Under the pieces are notes generated by a model that was not told the origin of the DNA, made no database searches, and was given only the letters and a program-made list of their open reading frames with translations. From contig JACKPQ010000002.1 of assembly GCA_024233435.1 (NCBI GenBank), positions 186,001 to 250,000 on the forward strand: a stretch of 64,000 bases of DNA, read 5' to 3'. The position numbers were made by a program, and so were the translations under genes. This document shows, one piece after another, positions 26,853 to 34,639 of the stretch. Source of the stretch: Chlamydiales bacterium (GTDB taxonomy: Bacteria > Chlamydiota > Chlamydiia > Chlamydiales > JACKPQ01). Position 1 is the first letter of the stretch; every line of letters starts with the position of its first letter.

Positions 26853-27938
26853 ATGCGTTACGCTATTTTTGCCTTCACCTACGTTGATATCGACCATATA
26901 GCCCCAATGGCCTACATATTGGGCATCCCTCTCATTGTCTGCGATGAAAAGACCAAATCCATTTGCGAAACTTGCTATCCTCAGGTGAAAATCGACTATG
27001 TTGATCAATCTTTTTTTACATTTGAGAACATTTGGAAAAACTATGACGTTATCATCCATAGTTACAAACCGTGGGCCAATCACATGCGCGTATTTATCGA
27101 TACAACTTACCGCAAGCAGATCCTGCTCGTTTACTGCCCGCATGGCAACTCTGATAAAACTTTCACATACACCCACGCCGACTCTCTCGCTCACCACGAT
27201 CATCAATTCATTTATGGCGACCAAATGCGCGCCCATATCAAGAAATACAGCTGTTACAAAGAGGCGCATACCCTTCAAGTAACCGGGAATTACCGCAAAA
27301 AATTCTACGAAAAATTTAAAGAACACTTTGATGCATTGGCCCAAAAGACGATCTTTTCACAATTTGAAAAAAAACAAACAACCCTTTTATATGCCCCAAC
27401 TTGGCAAGACCCCAACGCAAACACCTCATTCATGCAACAGTTTAAAGGCATACTCCAAGCATGCCCTAAAAATCTAAACCTACTGATTAAGCTCCATCCC
27501 AATCTTGAACAGCATCAGCCTGCAGAAACGCATTATCTCCTTCAAAACAGCGATCGTTACCCAAATATCGTTGCCAACTACGATTTTACACCCACCCTTC
27601 CACTCATTTCAGGCTGCGATGCTTACTTAGGCGACTACTCATCTGTTGGCTACGACTTTCTTGCCACATGTAAGCCCATGTTTTTTCTAACCAATGACAA
27701 TTACCCCTCTCCCATTCACAAATGCGGCCTTAAAATCCCTAAAAAAGATGAGCCCAACCCATTTTCCTTCATCCAAGAACACCTAAATGCAGACTTTTCA
27801 AAAGAGCAACAAGACCTATACAAGCACGCCTTCGATGATTCCATTTCATTTGATACAATTCGAAAAGAGTTTTTTGGTTATACTGAAAATACATGGAAGC
27901 AGCAGGAATTGTCTACGCAACATCAGCCCACCACTTAG
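26853..27938 (+). CDS. CDP-glycerol glycerophosphotransferase-like protein 1
   Basis: 361 residues, no signal peptide or membrane helix. The GT-B-like features of the TagB/TagF family are present: LVYCPHGNSDK near 92-102 (first catalytic His), LLYAPTWQDP near 180, LIKLHPN near 212 (second His), and the nucleotide-binding block DAYLGDYSSVGYDFL near 260. Such enzymes transfer glycerol-phosphate or related units from a CDP donor to a membrane acceptor. Chlamydiales are not known to make teichoic acid, so the acceptor is unknown; a surface glycan or lipid is inferred. The gene is a tandem paralogue of the next one, which begins 46 bases before its end. Confidence 0.8.
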   Translation: MRYAIFAFTYVDIDHIAPMAYILGIPLIVCDEKTKSICETCYPQVKIDYVDQSFFTFENIWKNYDVIIHSYKPWANHMRVFIDTTYRKQILLVYCPHGNSDKTFTYTHADSLAHHDHQFIYGDQMRAHIKKYSCYKEAHTLQVTGNYRKKFYEKFKEHFDALAQKTIFSQFEKKQTTLLYAPTWQDPNANTSFMQQFKGILQACPKNLNLLIKLHPNLEQHQPAETHYLLQNSDRYPNIVANYDFTPTLPLISGCDAYLGDYSSVGYDFLATCKPMFFLTNDNYPSPIHKCGLKIPKKDEPNPFSFIQEHLNADFSKEQQDLYKHAFDDSISFDTIRKEFFGYTENTWKQQELSTQHQPTT

Positions 27939-28948
27939 ACCATATCGCTCCGCTGTGCCTTTTGCTCGACCTACCACTCATTGTGACAGACCCTGCAATC
28001 TACGTACAGGCAACTGCTTACTACCCTCAGCTCATCATCCACGAGGTCGATGAGCTACATCTCATCGACTTCATCGCCAAGCGCTTTAGCGTGCTTATTT
28101 CCTGTTTGCCTGCATGTCTACTCTCGAAAATCTTTCTCACCCTTGAACACCTCTACGGAAAAAAAATCACATCCATTTGGTGCCCTCATGGCAGCTCTGA
28201 TAAGGGATATCACTTTGCTGGTAAAATAGGTCTGCAAGAAGAGCGTTACGCTTTCATCTACGGACAAAAAATGCGCGACTTTTTCCGAGAAAAGAACATC
28301 TTTCCCAACTTGCGCGAAACAATCAGCGTTGGCAACTACCGCCATAGTTATTACACAAATGTAAAGCCGCTTTACATGGGCATTTTTGACTCTAAGATTC
28401 AATCGCAATTCTCTGAAAAAAAGCCTCTTATATTATATGCCCCGACCTGGAATGATGAATTCCAATCACATTCTATTCTAGAAATCGCGCCCGATCTGAT
28501 TGAAAATTTGCCAAACAACTACAACCTCCTCATTAAAATCCATCCTAACGTATCTATCCAGCAGTCGCTTCAAATTGAGCGCATGATCGACACCTACCAG
28601 CATCGACCAAACATCGGGTTTTTAACAGATTTTCCTTTGATTTATCCCATCCTCGATCAAACATCCATCTACGTTGGCGATCGTTCATCTATAGGCTATG
28701 ACTTCTTAACCTACAACCGCCCGATGCTCTTTATTGATGCATCAGCAAACCATCCCCTCAACAGATGTGGAATCACCATCCACCCCGACTCCATCGACGA
28801 ATTTTACGACATCCTACAAGACCACCTCTTAGAAGACCCCGCACCTTTTGAGCAAGTTCGCTCCGATCTTTGCGCATACACATTTGATCCTTTATCAGAT
28901 AAAGCCACGATCAAATCCTCATTCAACAAGCTGCTTCATTTTTCTTAA
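27893..28948 (+). CDS. CDP-glycerol glycerophosphotransferase-like protein 2
   Basis: 351 residues, clearly related to the upstream gene along its whole length: SIWCPHGSSDKG, FIYGQKMRDFF, ILYAPTWNDEF, LLIKIHPNVS and IYVGDRSSIGYDFL all line up with that product. The start codon lies inside the end of gene 1 (46-base overlap in another frame), which suggests tandem duplication followed by truncation of the spacer. Catalytic histidines of the family are kept. It contains copy 2 of the 19-bp palindrome at 28359-28377, translated as NVKPLYM. It overlaps the convergent sulfotransferase-like gene by 30 bases. Confidence 0.8.
   Translation: MEAAGIVYATSAHHLDHIAPLCLLLDLPLIVTDPAIYVQATAYYPQLIIHEVDELHLIDFIAKRFSVLISCLPACLLSKIFLTLEHLYGKKITSIWCPHGSSDKGYHFAGKIGLQEERYAFIYGQKMRDFFREKNIFPNLRETISVGNYRHSYYTNVKPLYMGIFDSKIQSQFSEKKPLILYAPTWNDEFQSHSILEIAPDLIENLPNNYNLLIKIHPNVSIQQSLQIERMIDTYQHRPNIGFLTDFPLIYPILDQTSIYVGDRSSIGYDFLTYNRPMLFIDASANHPLNRCGITIHPDSIDEFYDILQDHLLEDPAPFEQVRSDLCAYTFDPLSDKATIKSSFNKLLHFS
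28359..28377. repeat. Dispersed 19-bp palindrome, copy 2
   Basis: ATGTAAAGCCGCTTTACAT inside the second CDP-glycerol-transferase-like gene, translated as NVKPLYM. The match with copy 4 in recC extends to 24 bases (one extra A on the left, GGGC on the right, in the recC coding orientation). Confidence 0.9.
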
Positions 28949-29752
28949 CGCTTCATAATAAGGGGTTTGTTGTTGACAGATTGCTCTCAATTTGGAAACA
29001 TACGAAACTGGAATTTTAGAAAAAATTGGAGCTTCTCTATCCCTTTTCAGAACATGAAAACTTGTGCTTATCGCAGCTCCAATATGCCAATTGGCTAAAG
29101 GCTTCCATTCCTCAGGCATGCCTTCTTCCCAGGAAAGCATTTCAGGCATATATTGAATGCCCGCTTTTTTGCAAAAGAACTTCATAGCAGCTTCAGGATC
29201 ACTGCAAAGATCCTCTGCTTCTATAATGATAGGCCATTCTCCGCGAGCTTGCTTATACTTTTCAGCAAACTCAACTAGAGCATCATAACGGAAAACATTA
29301 GGCTCATCTTTAATACCGGCATCTGCGATTTCTTCATACCAGGATTCAATTGAGCAGGCAGGATTGCGTATTAAAATTGAAACAATAACATCAGGATCCG
29401 CAATGAGAGCATCGTCGTTTAAAATTTCATTTTCTATACACCAAATCATGTCTTTAAAAAAAACCGGCCCTTGCTCTGCATGACGATAGATAAGCGCTTT
29501 AACCTCTGAGTAATTTTTAGCTTCAATAAGTTCTTGTGAGGGTTGTTGCTGTAAAATTTCATGATGCCCTTGATGGCAAAAATAAGATGTATCAAAAGGC
29601 TCGTGAAAAATTTTGTGATCTTTGCGAGCCCTCATTGATTTCTCAAATGCCGTGCTCACAGTACGCGGAACAGTTAACATCATTTGAATTTTATGATGAT
29701 CTGCGCTTAGCAATCCGTGAATCATCATCGTCAAAAATATCATTTTTCTCAT
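28919..29752 (-). CDS. Exported sulfotransferase-like protein
   Basis: 277 residues. Residues 1-17 look like a signal peptide (MRKMIFLTMMIHGLLSA). Residues 22-45 carry the 5'-phosphosulfate loop seen in P-loop sulfotransferases: MMLTVPRTVSTAFEKSM, equivalent to the PRS-x-ST pattern, and IVSILIRNPACSIESWYEE near 140-160 fits the 3'-phosphate loop (R-N-P...S). These enzymes use PAPS to sulfate sugars or proteins. A signal peptide on such a cytosolic-cofactor enzyme is odd and suggests delivery to the host or a changed function. A good AGGAGATAGA ribosome-binding site precedes the ATG. The 3' end overlaps the convergent gene. Confidence 0.7.
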   Translation of the reverse strand: MRKMIFLTMMIHGLLSADHHKIQMMLTVPRTVSTAFEKSMRARKDHKIFHEPFDTSYFCHQGHHEILQQQPSQELIEAKNYSEVKALIYRHAEQGPVFFKDMIWCIENEILNDDALIADPDVIVSILIRNPACSIESWYEEIADAGIKDEPNVFRYDALVEFAEKYKQARGEWPIIIEAEDLCSDPEAAMKFFCKKAGIQYMPEMLSWEEGMPEEWKPLANWHIGAAISTSFHVLKRDREAPIFSKIPVSYVSKLRAICQQQTPYYEALRKMKQLVE

Positions 29753-29824
29753 TCTATCTCCTGATTAATGCTATTAAGATTTCTGAAATAATTTCAGCTA
29801 TGCTGAAAATGTACCGAAATGACA

Positions 29825-30940
29825 TTATTCCGTTTCCATGGGAGGGAGGACCTGAACAAACTCTAAATCATGTAGATTGGATGCGATCATTTCTGCCTCA
29901 ATTGAGTAAGTTGGTGCACCCTTGATCAATGGGTAGATCTTTGAGACCGTTGCTACCTTCAAATGGGGTGGAAACACCCCGTCAAATCCCGTAGTGACCA
30001 AAACATCTCCAACGCGTAGCAACTCAACAGGGTCGATCTTGCTTTGTAAATCCAGTGCTTTTCCTGACTCAATTTCTCTTGGAGGGCCCTCAGAATCTGC
30101 AAAATCCCATTGAAATCCATACCCTTTAAGCTTTTGGTTGCGACATCTCCAAAGAGGGGCACTGCACCCTTGTAAAAAGCCCTTGGCTGCGTAACCAATC
30201 TCACCGGCTGTTCCAATACGCGCTTTAACCTTTGCAATCATCTGGCAAACTTGGCTGTACTCATCCCCAAGCAAGTGCTTTTGTAAAGGCATCTGCTTCA
30301 TCATTCCCTCTAAATGATCCAGTAAAACTTGTCCCTGCAGCCCACCACGGACAGCCCTAACTGATGGACAGAGCGTTCCATCTGTGATTAAGCGGACACA
30401 GGAGCGATGCTTGCCAACCGTCTCAACCACTCCGATCAGAGCAGAGCCAACAACTACAGGGCTGTTTTTGCACACAAGCTTTGTACCCAAAGAGAAGTTT
30501 GTCGTTTCACCAACATCGATCCAAATGAACTGACTCCAAGAAGCCGGCTCGCGAAAAACAACACGGGCCAGCGCGAATTGGCTGGTTGCATCTAAAGTGC
30601 TTTTCAAAGACTGGGTGAACTTTGAAGCGGTTGCATCGGCCTGAGCCGCTCCAATGGAATCTAGATGCTCTTGTTGCTCAAGCCATTTGCAGATTCGGTC
30701 AATTTGACAACGCAATCGGTCATTTTCAATCTGTAACCTCTCATAATCACCATCAGAATACTTCTGAGCACATGGCCCAGCAAATAAAATTGCTCTGCAA
30801 AGACCACAACTTTTCCAAATAGGTGATGAAAGTGCCACACTTGAGGCTCGCAAGCTTTGACATGTCTGCTTAGGCAAGCATAGAGCAATAATTAATGAGG
30901 CTCCCAAAATAAAATATGATCGATAAGAGACTCTTCTCAT
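29825..30940 (-). CDS. mreC: MreC-like cell-shape protein
   Basis: 371 residues. A hydrophobic N-terminal anchor (about 9-26) is followed by a coiled coil (about 65-92, YERLQIENDRLRCQIDRICKWLEQQ) and the MreC beta domains: ARVVFREPASWSQFIWIDVGETTNFSLG...VVGSALIGVVETVGKHRSCVRLITD at about 124-190, and LRVGDVLVTTGFDGVFPPHLKVATVSKIYP at about 310-340. Between the halves lies an insertion of some 90 residues not expected in typical MreC. MreC links MreB to peptidoglycan synthesis. The start overlaps tyrB by four bases (ATGA), so they are coupled; the same neighbour pair is known in Chlamydia. Confidence 0.78.
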   Translation of the reverse strand: MRRVSYRSYFILGASLIIALCLPKQTCQSLRASSVALSSPIWKSCGLCRAILFAGPCAQKYSDGDYERLQIENDRLRCQIDRICKWLEQQEHLDSIGAAQADATASKFTQSLKSTLDATSQFALARVVFREPASWSQFIWIDVGETTNFSLGTKLVCKNSPVVVGSALIGVVETVGKHRSCVRLITDGTLCPSVRAVRGGLQGQVLLDHLEGMMKQMPLQKHLLGDEYSQVCQMIAKVKARIGTAGEIGYAAKGFLQGCSAPLWRCRNQKLKGYGFQWDFADSEGPPREIESGKALDLQSKIDPVELLRVGDVLVTTGFDGVFPPHLKVATVSKIYPLIKGAPTYSIEAEMIASNLHDLEFVQVLPPMETE

Positions 30941-32124
30941 TTGTATACTTTTTTAATCGCCTCTACAACACGATCCATATTGCTTGGATTAAGCCCCGAG
31001 ATATTGACCCGCCCACTCCCTGTAAGATAAATGGCATCCAACTCCTTTAGCCTACTAACTTGCTTTTCTTCCAAATTTAAATAACTGAACATCCCTTTAC
31101 AGTGATTCAAGTATTGAAAATCTTGAGATGGTACCGCTGCTGTGAGTGCGTGAGCAAAATTTTTACGCAGCTGCTGCATACGCACTCTCATGCTGTCTAA
31201 TTCATCAATCCAAAGAGCCCTCAACTGACTATCAGATAAAACCGCCGCCGCAAGCAGGCCTCCGTGACGTGGGGGATTAGAATAAGATCCACGCGCCAGA
31301 GCCTGTAACTGGCTTTTTACATTTTCAGCATATGAAACACCTGGCAGAGTGAGTAAAACACCTGTGCGCTCTCCATATAACCCAAGATTTTTCGAGTATG
31401 AAACTGCTACGAGAATAGGGAGACCCATCTCAGCAAAAGTACGGATCGCTTGTGGATCCTCATTAAGCCCATCTCCAAACCCCAAATAGGCTAAATCAAA
31501 GAAGGGGATTAGATTGCCTCTTTGGCAAATTTGAGCAATTGTCTTCCATTGATCAGGCGTTGGATCCATGCCACTTGGATTGTGGCAACACCCGTGTAAA
31601 ACCACAACACTATGCTCTGCCGCTTGCTCCAACTGGCTACATAAGACCTCAAAAGACAAACTCTGTGTCGCGCGATCATAATATGCATATTCTCGCACCT
31701 GAAAGCCAGCATAAGTGAAAATATTATAGTGATTTATCCAGGTAGGTTTAGGCAAATAAACAGTAGAAGCAACCTGCTTTAAAAGATCAGCGCCTACTCT
31801 CAATGCACCCGTACCTCCCAAAGTTTGAATTCCTGCAGACCCCTCCTTGTTCTTTCCAAAAACCAACAGCTCTGTTTCTGAGATCAAATCCCTCGATCCT
31901 GCAATAGGTAGATAGTCTTTATTAGACTCATCTTTAAATAGTTGTCTTTCTGCCTCTTTTATGCTTTTGAAAATCCCAGAGTTTAGGGAATCATCTCTGT
32001 AAATCCCCATTGTCAGATCGACCTTATTTGGGCGAGGATCCTTTACCGCCTCAGCACTTAGAAAAAAAATTGGGTCTAAAGGTAAATGCCTATAGGCACT
32101 AAAAACATCTTGCATTTCATGCAT
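30937..32124 (-). CDS. tyrB: Aspartate/aromatic aminotransferase
   Basis: 395 residues, normal for the class I alpha subgroup. Diagnostic parts: DLTMGIYRDD (N-terminal), QTLGGTGALRVGADLL, VVLHGCCHNPSGMDPTPDQW, FFDLAYLGFGDG, and the PLP lysine in SYSKNLGLYGERTG near 245. The enzyme transfers amino groups between aspartate or aromatic amino acids and 2-oxoglutarate. Two ATGs two codons apart are possible; the second has better spacing from AGGAG. That AGGAG is partly inside a hairpin at 32127-32156, hinting at translational control. It is coupled to the downstream MreC-like gene. Confidence 0.9.
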   Translation of the reverse strand: MHEMQDVFSAYRHLPLDPIFFLSAEAVKDPRPNKVDLTMGIYRDDSLNSGIFKSIKEAERQLFKDESNKDYLPIAGSRDLISETELLVFGKNKEGSAGIQTLGGTGALRVGADLLKQVASTVYLPKPTWINHYNIFTYAGFQVREYAYYDRATQSLSFEVLCSQLEQAAEHSVVVLHGCCHNPSGMDPTPDQWKTIAQICQRGNLIPFFDLAYLGFGDGLNEDPQAIRTFAEMGLPILVAVSYSKNLGLYGERTGVLLTLPGVSYAENVKSQLQALARGSYSNPPRHGGLLAAAVLSDSQLRALWIDELDSMRVRMQQLRKNFAHALTAAVPSQDFQYLNHCKGMFSYLNLEEKQVSRLKELDAIYLTGSGRVNISGLNPSNMDRVVEAIKKVYK

Positions 32125-32126
32125 CT

Positions 32127-32156
32127 CCTAAGGGCATTATTGATATTGCCCTAAGG
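32127..32156 (-). promoter_or_regulatory. Hairpin covering the tyrB ribosome-binding site
   Basis: CCTAAGGGCA and TGCCCTAAGG (plus-strand reading) pair over ten positions with one A-A mismatch, 10-base loop. On the minus strand the second arm runs into the AGGAG that serves tyrB, and the hairpin also lies immediately after the receiver gene stop at 32161. No T-run follows, so it is not a classical terminator; a translation-control or RNA-end role is possible. Confidence 0.35.
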
Positions 32157-32160
32157 TTAG

Positions 32161-32517
32161 TCAAGCGACATATTTCTTGGCAGTGTTGATGAGTACATCA
32201 TTAGGCACAGGCTTCACAAATTTTTCCGACATTTTCATAGCGGGAATGTCCTGAATTTTTTCAGCACTTGCTGAAATAAAAATAATGGGCACATTAGCAC
32301 CCTTGGCTGAGTTTCGAATCTGTTTGGCGACTTCGATACCATCCATATCTGGTAAAAAACAATCCAGGAAAATTAAAGAGATTTCACCGCCATTAACAGC
32401 GTTGATAGCAGACCGCCCATTCGAAACACATTGAGTCTCCAATGACGCTGATTGCAAGACAATTTCGAGCACTTTTTGAACACCTGGTTCATCATCTACT
32501 ATGAGTATTTTGCCCAT
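32161..32517 (-). CDS. Stand-alone receiver-domain response regulator
   Basis: 118 residues: one CheY-like receiver and nothing else. Acidic pair in LIVDDEPG, phospho-acceptor Asp52 in LIFLDCFLPD, Thr/Ser position in FISASAE and Lys102 in KFVKPV are all present. The ATG at 32517 is preceded by GGAGG and overlaps the kinase stop; a GTG one codon earlier is possible. It has no output domain, so it may be a phospho-relay intermediate or act by protein binding. It is the obvious partner of the coupled histidine kinase upstream. Confidence 0.9.
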   Translation of the reverse strand: MGKILIVDDEPGVQKVLEIVLQSASLETQCVSNGRSAINAVNGGEISLIFLDCFLPDMDGIEVAKQIRNSAKGANVPIIFISASAEKIQDIPAMKMSEKFVKPVPNDVLINTAKKYVA

Positions 32518-34370
32518 CACGCCTCCTTCTTCTTAATTGGAAGAGCAATGTAAAAAGTGCTGCCTTGACCGGGCTGTGAACTAACCCAGAGCTTGCCTCC
32601 ATGCGCCTCTACAACTTTAGATCCAATGGCTAGCCTGACTCCAAAACCTTGAGATTTTTGGCTAGTTCGTGTTTGGAGTTCTCTAAATTTTTGAAACAAT
32701 TTTTCCTGATCTTCTTTAGAAATTCCAACCCCAGTGTCCTTCACAGCGATTTCTATTTTGTCATCAACCTGCTTACAGGTGATCTCGATTTGCCCCTTTT
32801 CAGTATATTTGATGGCATTATCGAGAAGGTTAAGCATGACATTCTCAATTTTGTCTTCATCGCAAAAGATCAAAGGTAATCCCTGGTCAACGTGGCGCTC
32901 AACAGAAAGCCCTTTCTTATTTGCCGAATCCAAACGGGCATCAATTGTCTTGTGAACTAAGGACCCAATGTCACATTGCGCAAACTTAAACGTTGCCTTC
33001 CCTTCATCCATTTGCTCTGACATAAGCATTTCATTGATCAATTCCAAAAGCCGACTTGAATTTTCGTTGATTATTCCAAGCAGTTCTTTTTGCTGAGCCG
33101 TCAGGTTCTCCTGAGTCGATAGCAAGATCTCTAAACCCGACTTAATTGGTGTCATCGGCGTTCTCAATTCATGGGATACCCGGGAAATCAATTCCGTTTT
33201 AGCCTGCTCAGATTTTTTTCGCTCCTCAACCTCTTGATTAAGGCGATTAATCGATGTCGTAGAAGCCTTGAGCTCTCCAACCATACGCATAAAACTTTGT
33301 GCTAAAGCTCCTACCTCGTCCTTCGATCTAATATCCACCTGCACGTCTAGATTACCCTGGCCCACGTCTTTGAAAGCTCTCTCAAGCTTCCCGATAGGTC
33401 CTGCGAATAAGCGTGCCAAGACAATGACGACAAGAATAACAATAAGAATCGTAATGCCACCAATGAGAAGCAACAAATTTGTGAAGTATTTAATCGGCGC
33501 AAGCGCTTCTGCAAGGTCAATTTTAATGACAATACCCCACTTTAACATGGGAAAATAACTCCAAACGGCCAGCACCTGTTCATCACGATAGTCAACAGAT
33601 TGACCTTTTCCAGAAATCCGTTGAACAGCCTCTTGCATTGGCAGAGCAACTTGCGCTCCTACGGGGATTCTAAACTGAAAAGCAGCATCGAGCTTATGGC
33701 GAATAGGATTAACAAATAGCAGGTGATCACCCTCTAGCTTAGCGATTAAAACTTCACCAGTATCCTTGAGCGATGTATAATCTTGAAAGATTTTATAAAC
33801 TTCAGAAGGGGGGATTTCAAAGGCAAATACTCCTAAATATTCATCTCCTTCAAAAATGGGGGCTCCAATAAAAATCTCAGGCTTGCCACTAACCGGATAG
33901 ATATCAAACTCTGATATGGTCGTGTCGTAAGAGGCATTCACATCCTGAAAAACTTTTGCTAATTGTGTATCTTTGTATGGGCCACTGCCTAGGTTGGTTC
34001 CGTAATCTGCATTATGGTTTAACGAGTAGATAATTGATCCATCCCTATCAATAATATAAACATCGCTTAACTCAAAAAGATTAGCGAATAAATGCAAGTC
34101 ATTATCCAAAGCCTTATTATTAATGAGTGAACGGTTGATGATCACATTTGTGACATTTTCAGTGCGCCCCATCATCGTGGCTTGCTTTGTCATATTCGTA
34201 AAATACTCTGCGATATATTCCATACGCGACTTTAAAATTTCGGAAAGGCTGATGAGTTGCTCTTGCTTAGCAATCTTTTCCCAGCGAGAAGAGGCAAAAA
34301 CAGTAACAAGAACAAGGGGGACTAAAGCTATAACCAAAAAGCTAATGAGGAGTTTTGCAAATATTTTCAT
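32517..34370 (-). CDS. Membrane sensor histidine kinase
   Basis: 617 residues from the ATG at 34370, which has AAGG six bases upstream; the frame stays open to 34457. Two membrane segments (about 5-27 and 305-325) flank a Cache-type periplasmic sensor (DVYIIDRDGSIIYSLN, IFIGAPIFEGDEYLGVFAFEI). Then HAMP (about 330-380), a coiled linker, HisKA with the phosphorylated His near residue 401 in SRVSHELRTPMTP, and HATPase with DNAIKYTEKG and DTGVGIS. The glycine-rich ATP-lid motif reads GFGVRLAI instead of GTGLGLAI, a partial degeneration. The product probably phosphorylates the overlapping receiver protein. Ligand unknown. Confidence 0.92.
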   Translation of the reverse strand: MKIFAKLLISFLVIALVPLVLVTVFASSRWEKIAKQEQLISLSEILKSRMEYIAEYFTNMTKQATMMGRTENVTNVIINRSLINNKALDNDLHLFANLFELSDVYIIDRDGSIIYSLNHNADYGTNLGSGPYKDTQLAKVFQDVNASYDTTISEFDIYPVSGKPEIFIGAPIFEGDEYLGVFAFEIPPSEVYKIFQDYTSLKDTGEVLIAKLEGDHLLFVNPIRHKLDAAFQFRIPVGAQVALPMQEAVQRISGKGQSVDYRDEQVLAVWSYFPMLKWGIVIKIDLAEALAPIKYFTNLLLLIGGITILIVILVVIVLARLFAGPIGKLERAFKDVGQGNLDVQVDIRSKDEVGALAQSFMRMVGELKASTTSINRLNQEVEERKKSEQAKTELISRVSHELRTPMTPIKSGLEILLSTQENLTAQQKELLGIINENSSRLLELINEMLMSEQMDEGKATFKFAQCDIGSLVHKTIDARLDSANKKGLSVERHVDQGLPLIFCDEDKIENVMLNLLDNAIKYTEKGQIEITCKQVDDKIEIAVKDTGVGISKEDQEKLFQKFRELQTRTSQKSQGFGVRLAIGSKVVEAHGGKLWVSSQPGQGSTFYIALPIKKKEA

Positions 34371-34436
34371 TGTTACCTTGAACATACCAAACCAATCTAA
34401 GGCTAGCAATGAAATTTTTGAATCGTGGATGAATGC

Positions 34437-34465
34437 TTGAATCATTATCACATGCATGATAAAAT
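34437..34465 (+). promoter_or_regulatory. Sigma-70-type promoter of tRNA-Ala
   Basis: TTGAAT at 34437-34442 and TAAAAT at 34460-34465 are separated by 17 bases, and the tRNA begins 12 bases after the -10 element. Geometry and sequence are close to the sigma-70 consensus. It overlaps the open frame upstream of the kinase start. Confidence 0.55.
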
Positions 34466-34477
34466 GCGGAGACTCAA

Positions 34478-34550
34478 GGGGTGTTAGCTCAGTTGGTAGA
34501 GCGCAACAATGGCATTGTTGAGGTCATCGGTTCGACTCCGTTACACTCCA
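34478..34550 (+). tRNA. tRNA-Ala (anticodon GGC)
   Basis: 73 bases fold into a full cloverleaf: acceptor GGGGTGT/ACACTCC (one G-T pair), D arm GCTC-AGTTGGTA-GAGC, anticodon stem CAACA/TGTTG around loop AT-GGC-AT, variable region AGGTC, T arm ATCGG-TTCGACT-CCGTT and discriminator A73. Anticodon GGC decodes alanine GCC/GCU. The T stem has one T-T mismatch at positions 50 and 64. The CCA end is not encoded. It lies alone on the plus strand between two minus-strand genes, with its own promoter. Confidence 0.95.
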
Positions 34551-34639
34551 TTTTCATCATGTAAAGTTGCAAAATAATTCAAGATCGCAGATAGCGAGCT
34601 TATTCTTTCCACTGCCTTTTGATCTTCAAAAACAAGGGA

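Noticed and set aside
26799..27344. 181-codon minus-strand open frame
   Set aside because: It lies wholly opposite the first CDP-glycerol-transferase-like gene, whose protein motifs are clear; no ribosome-binding site or recognisable domain.
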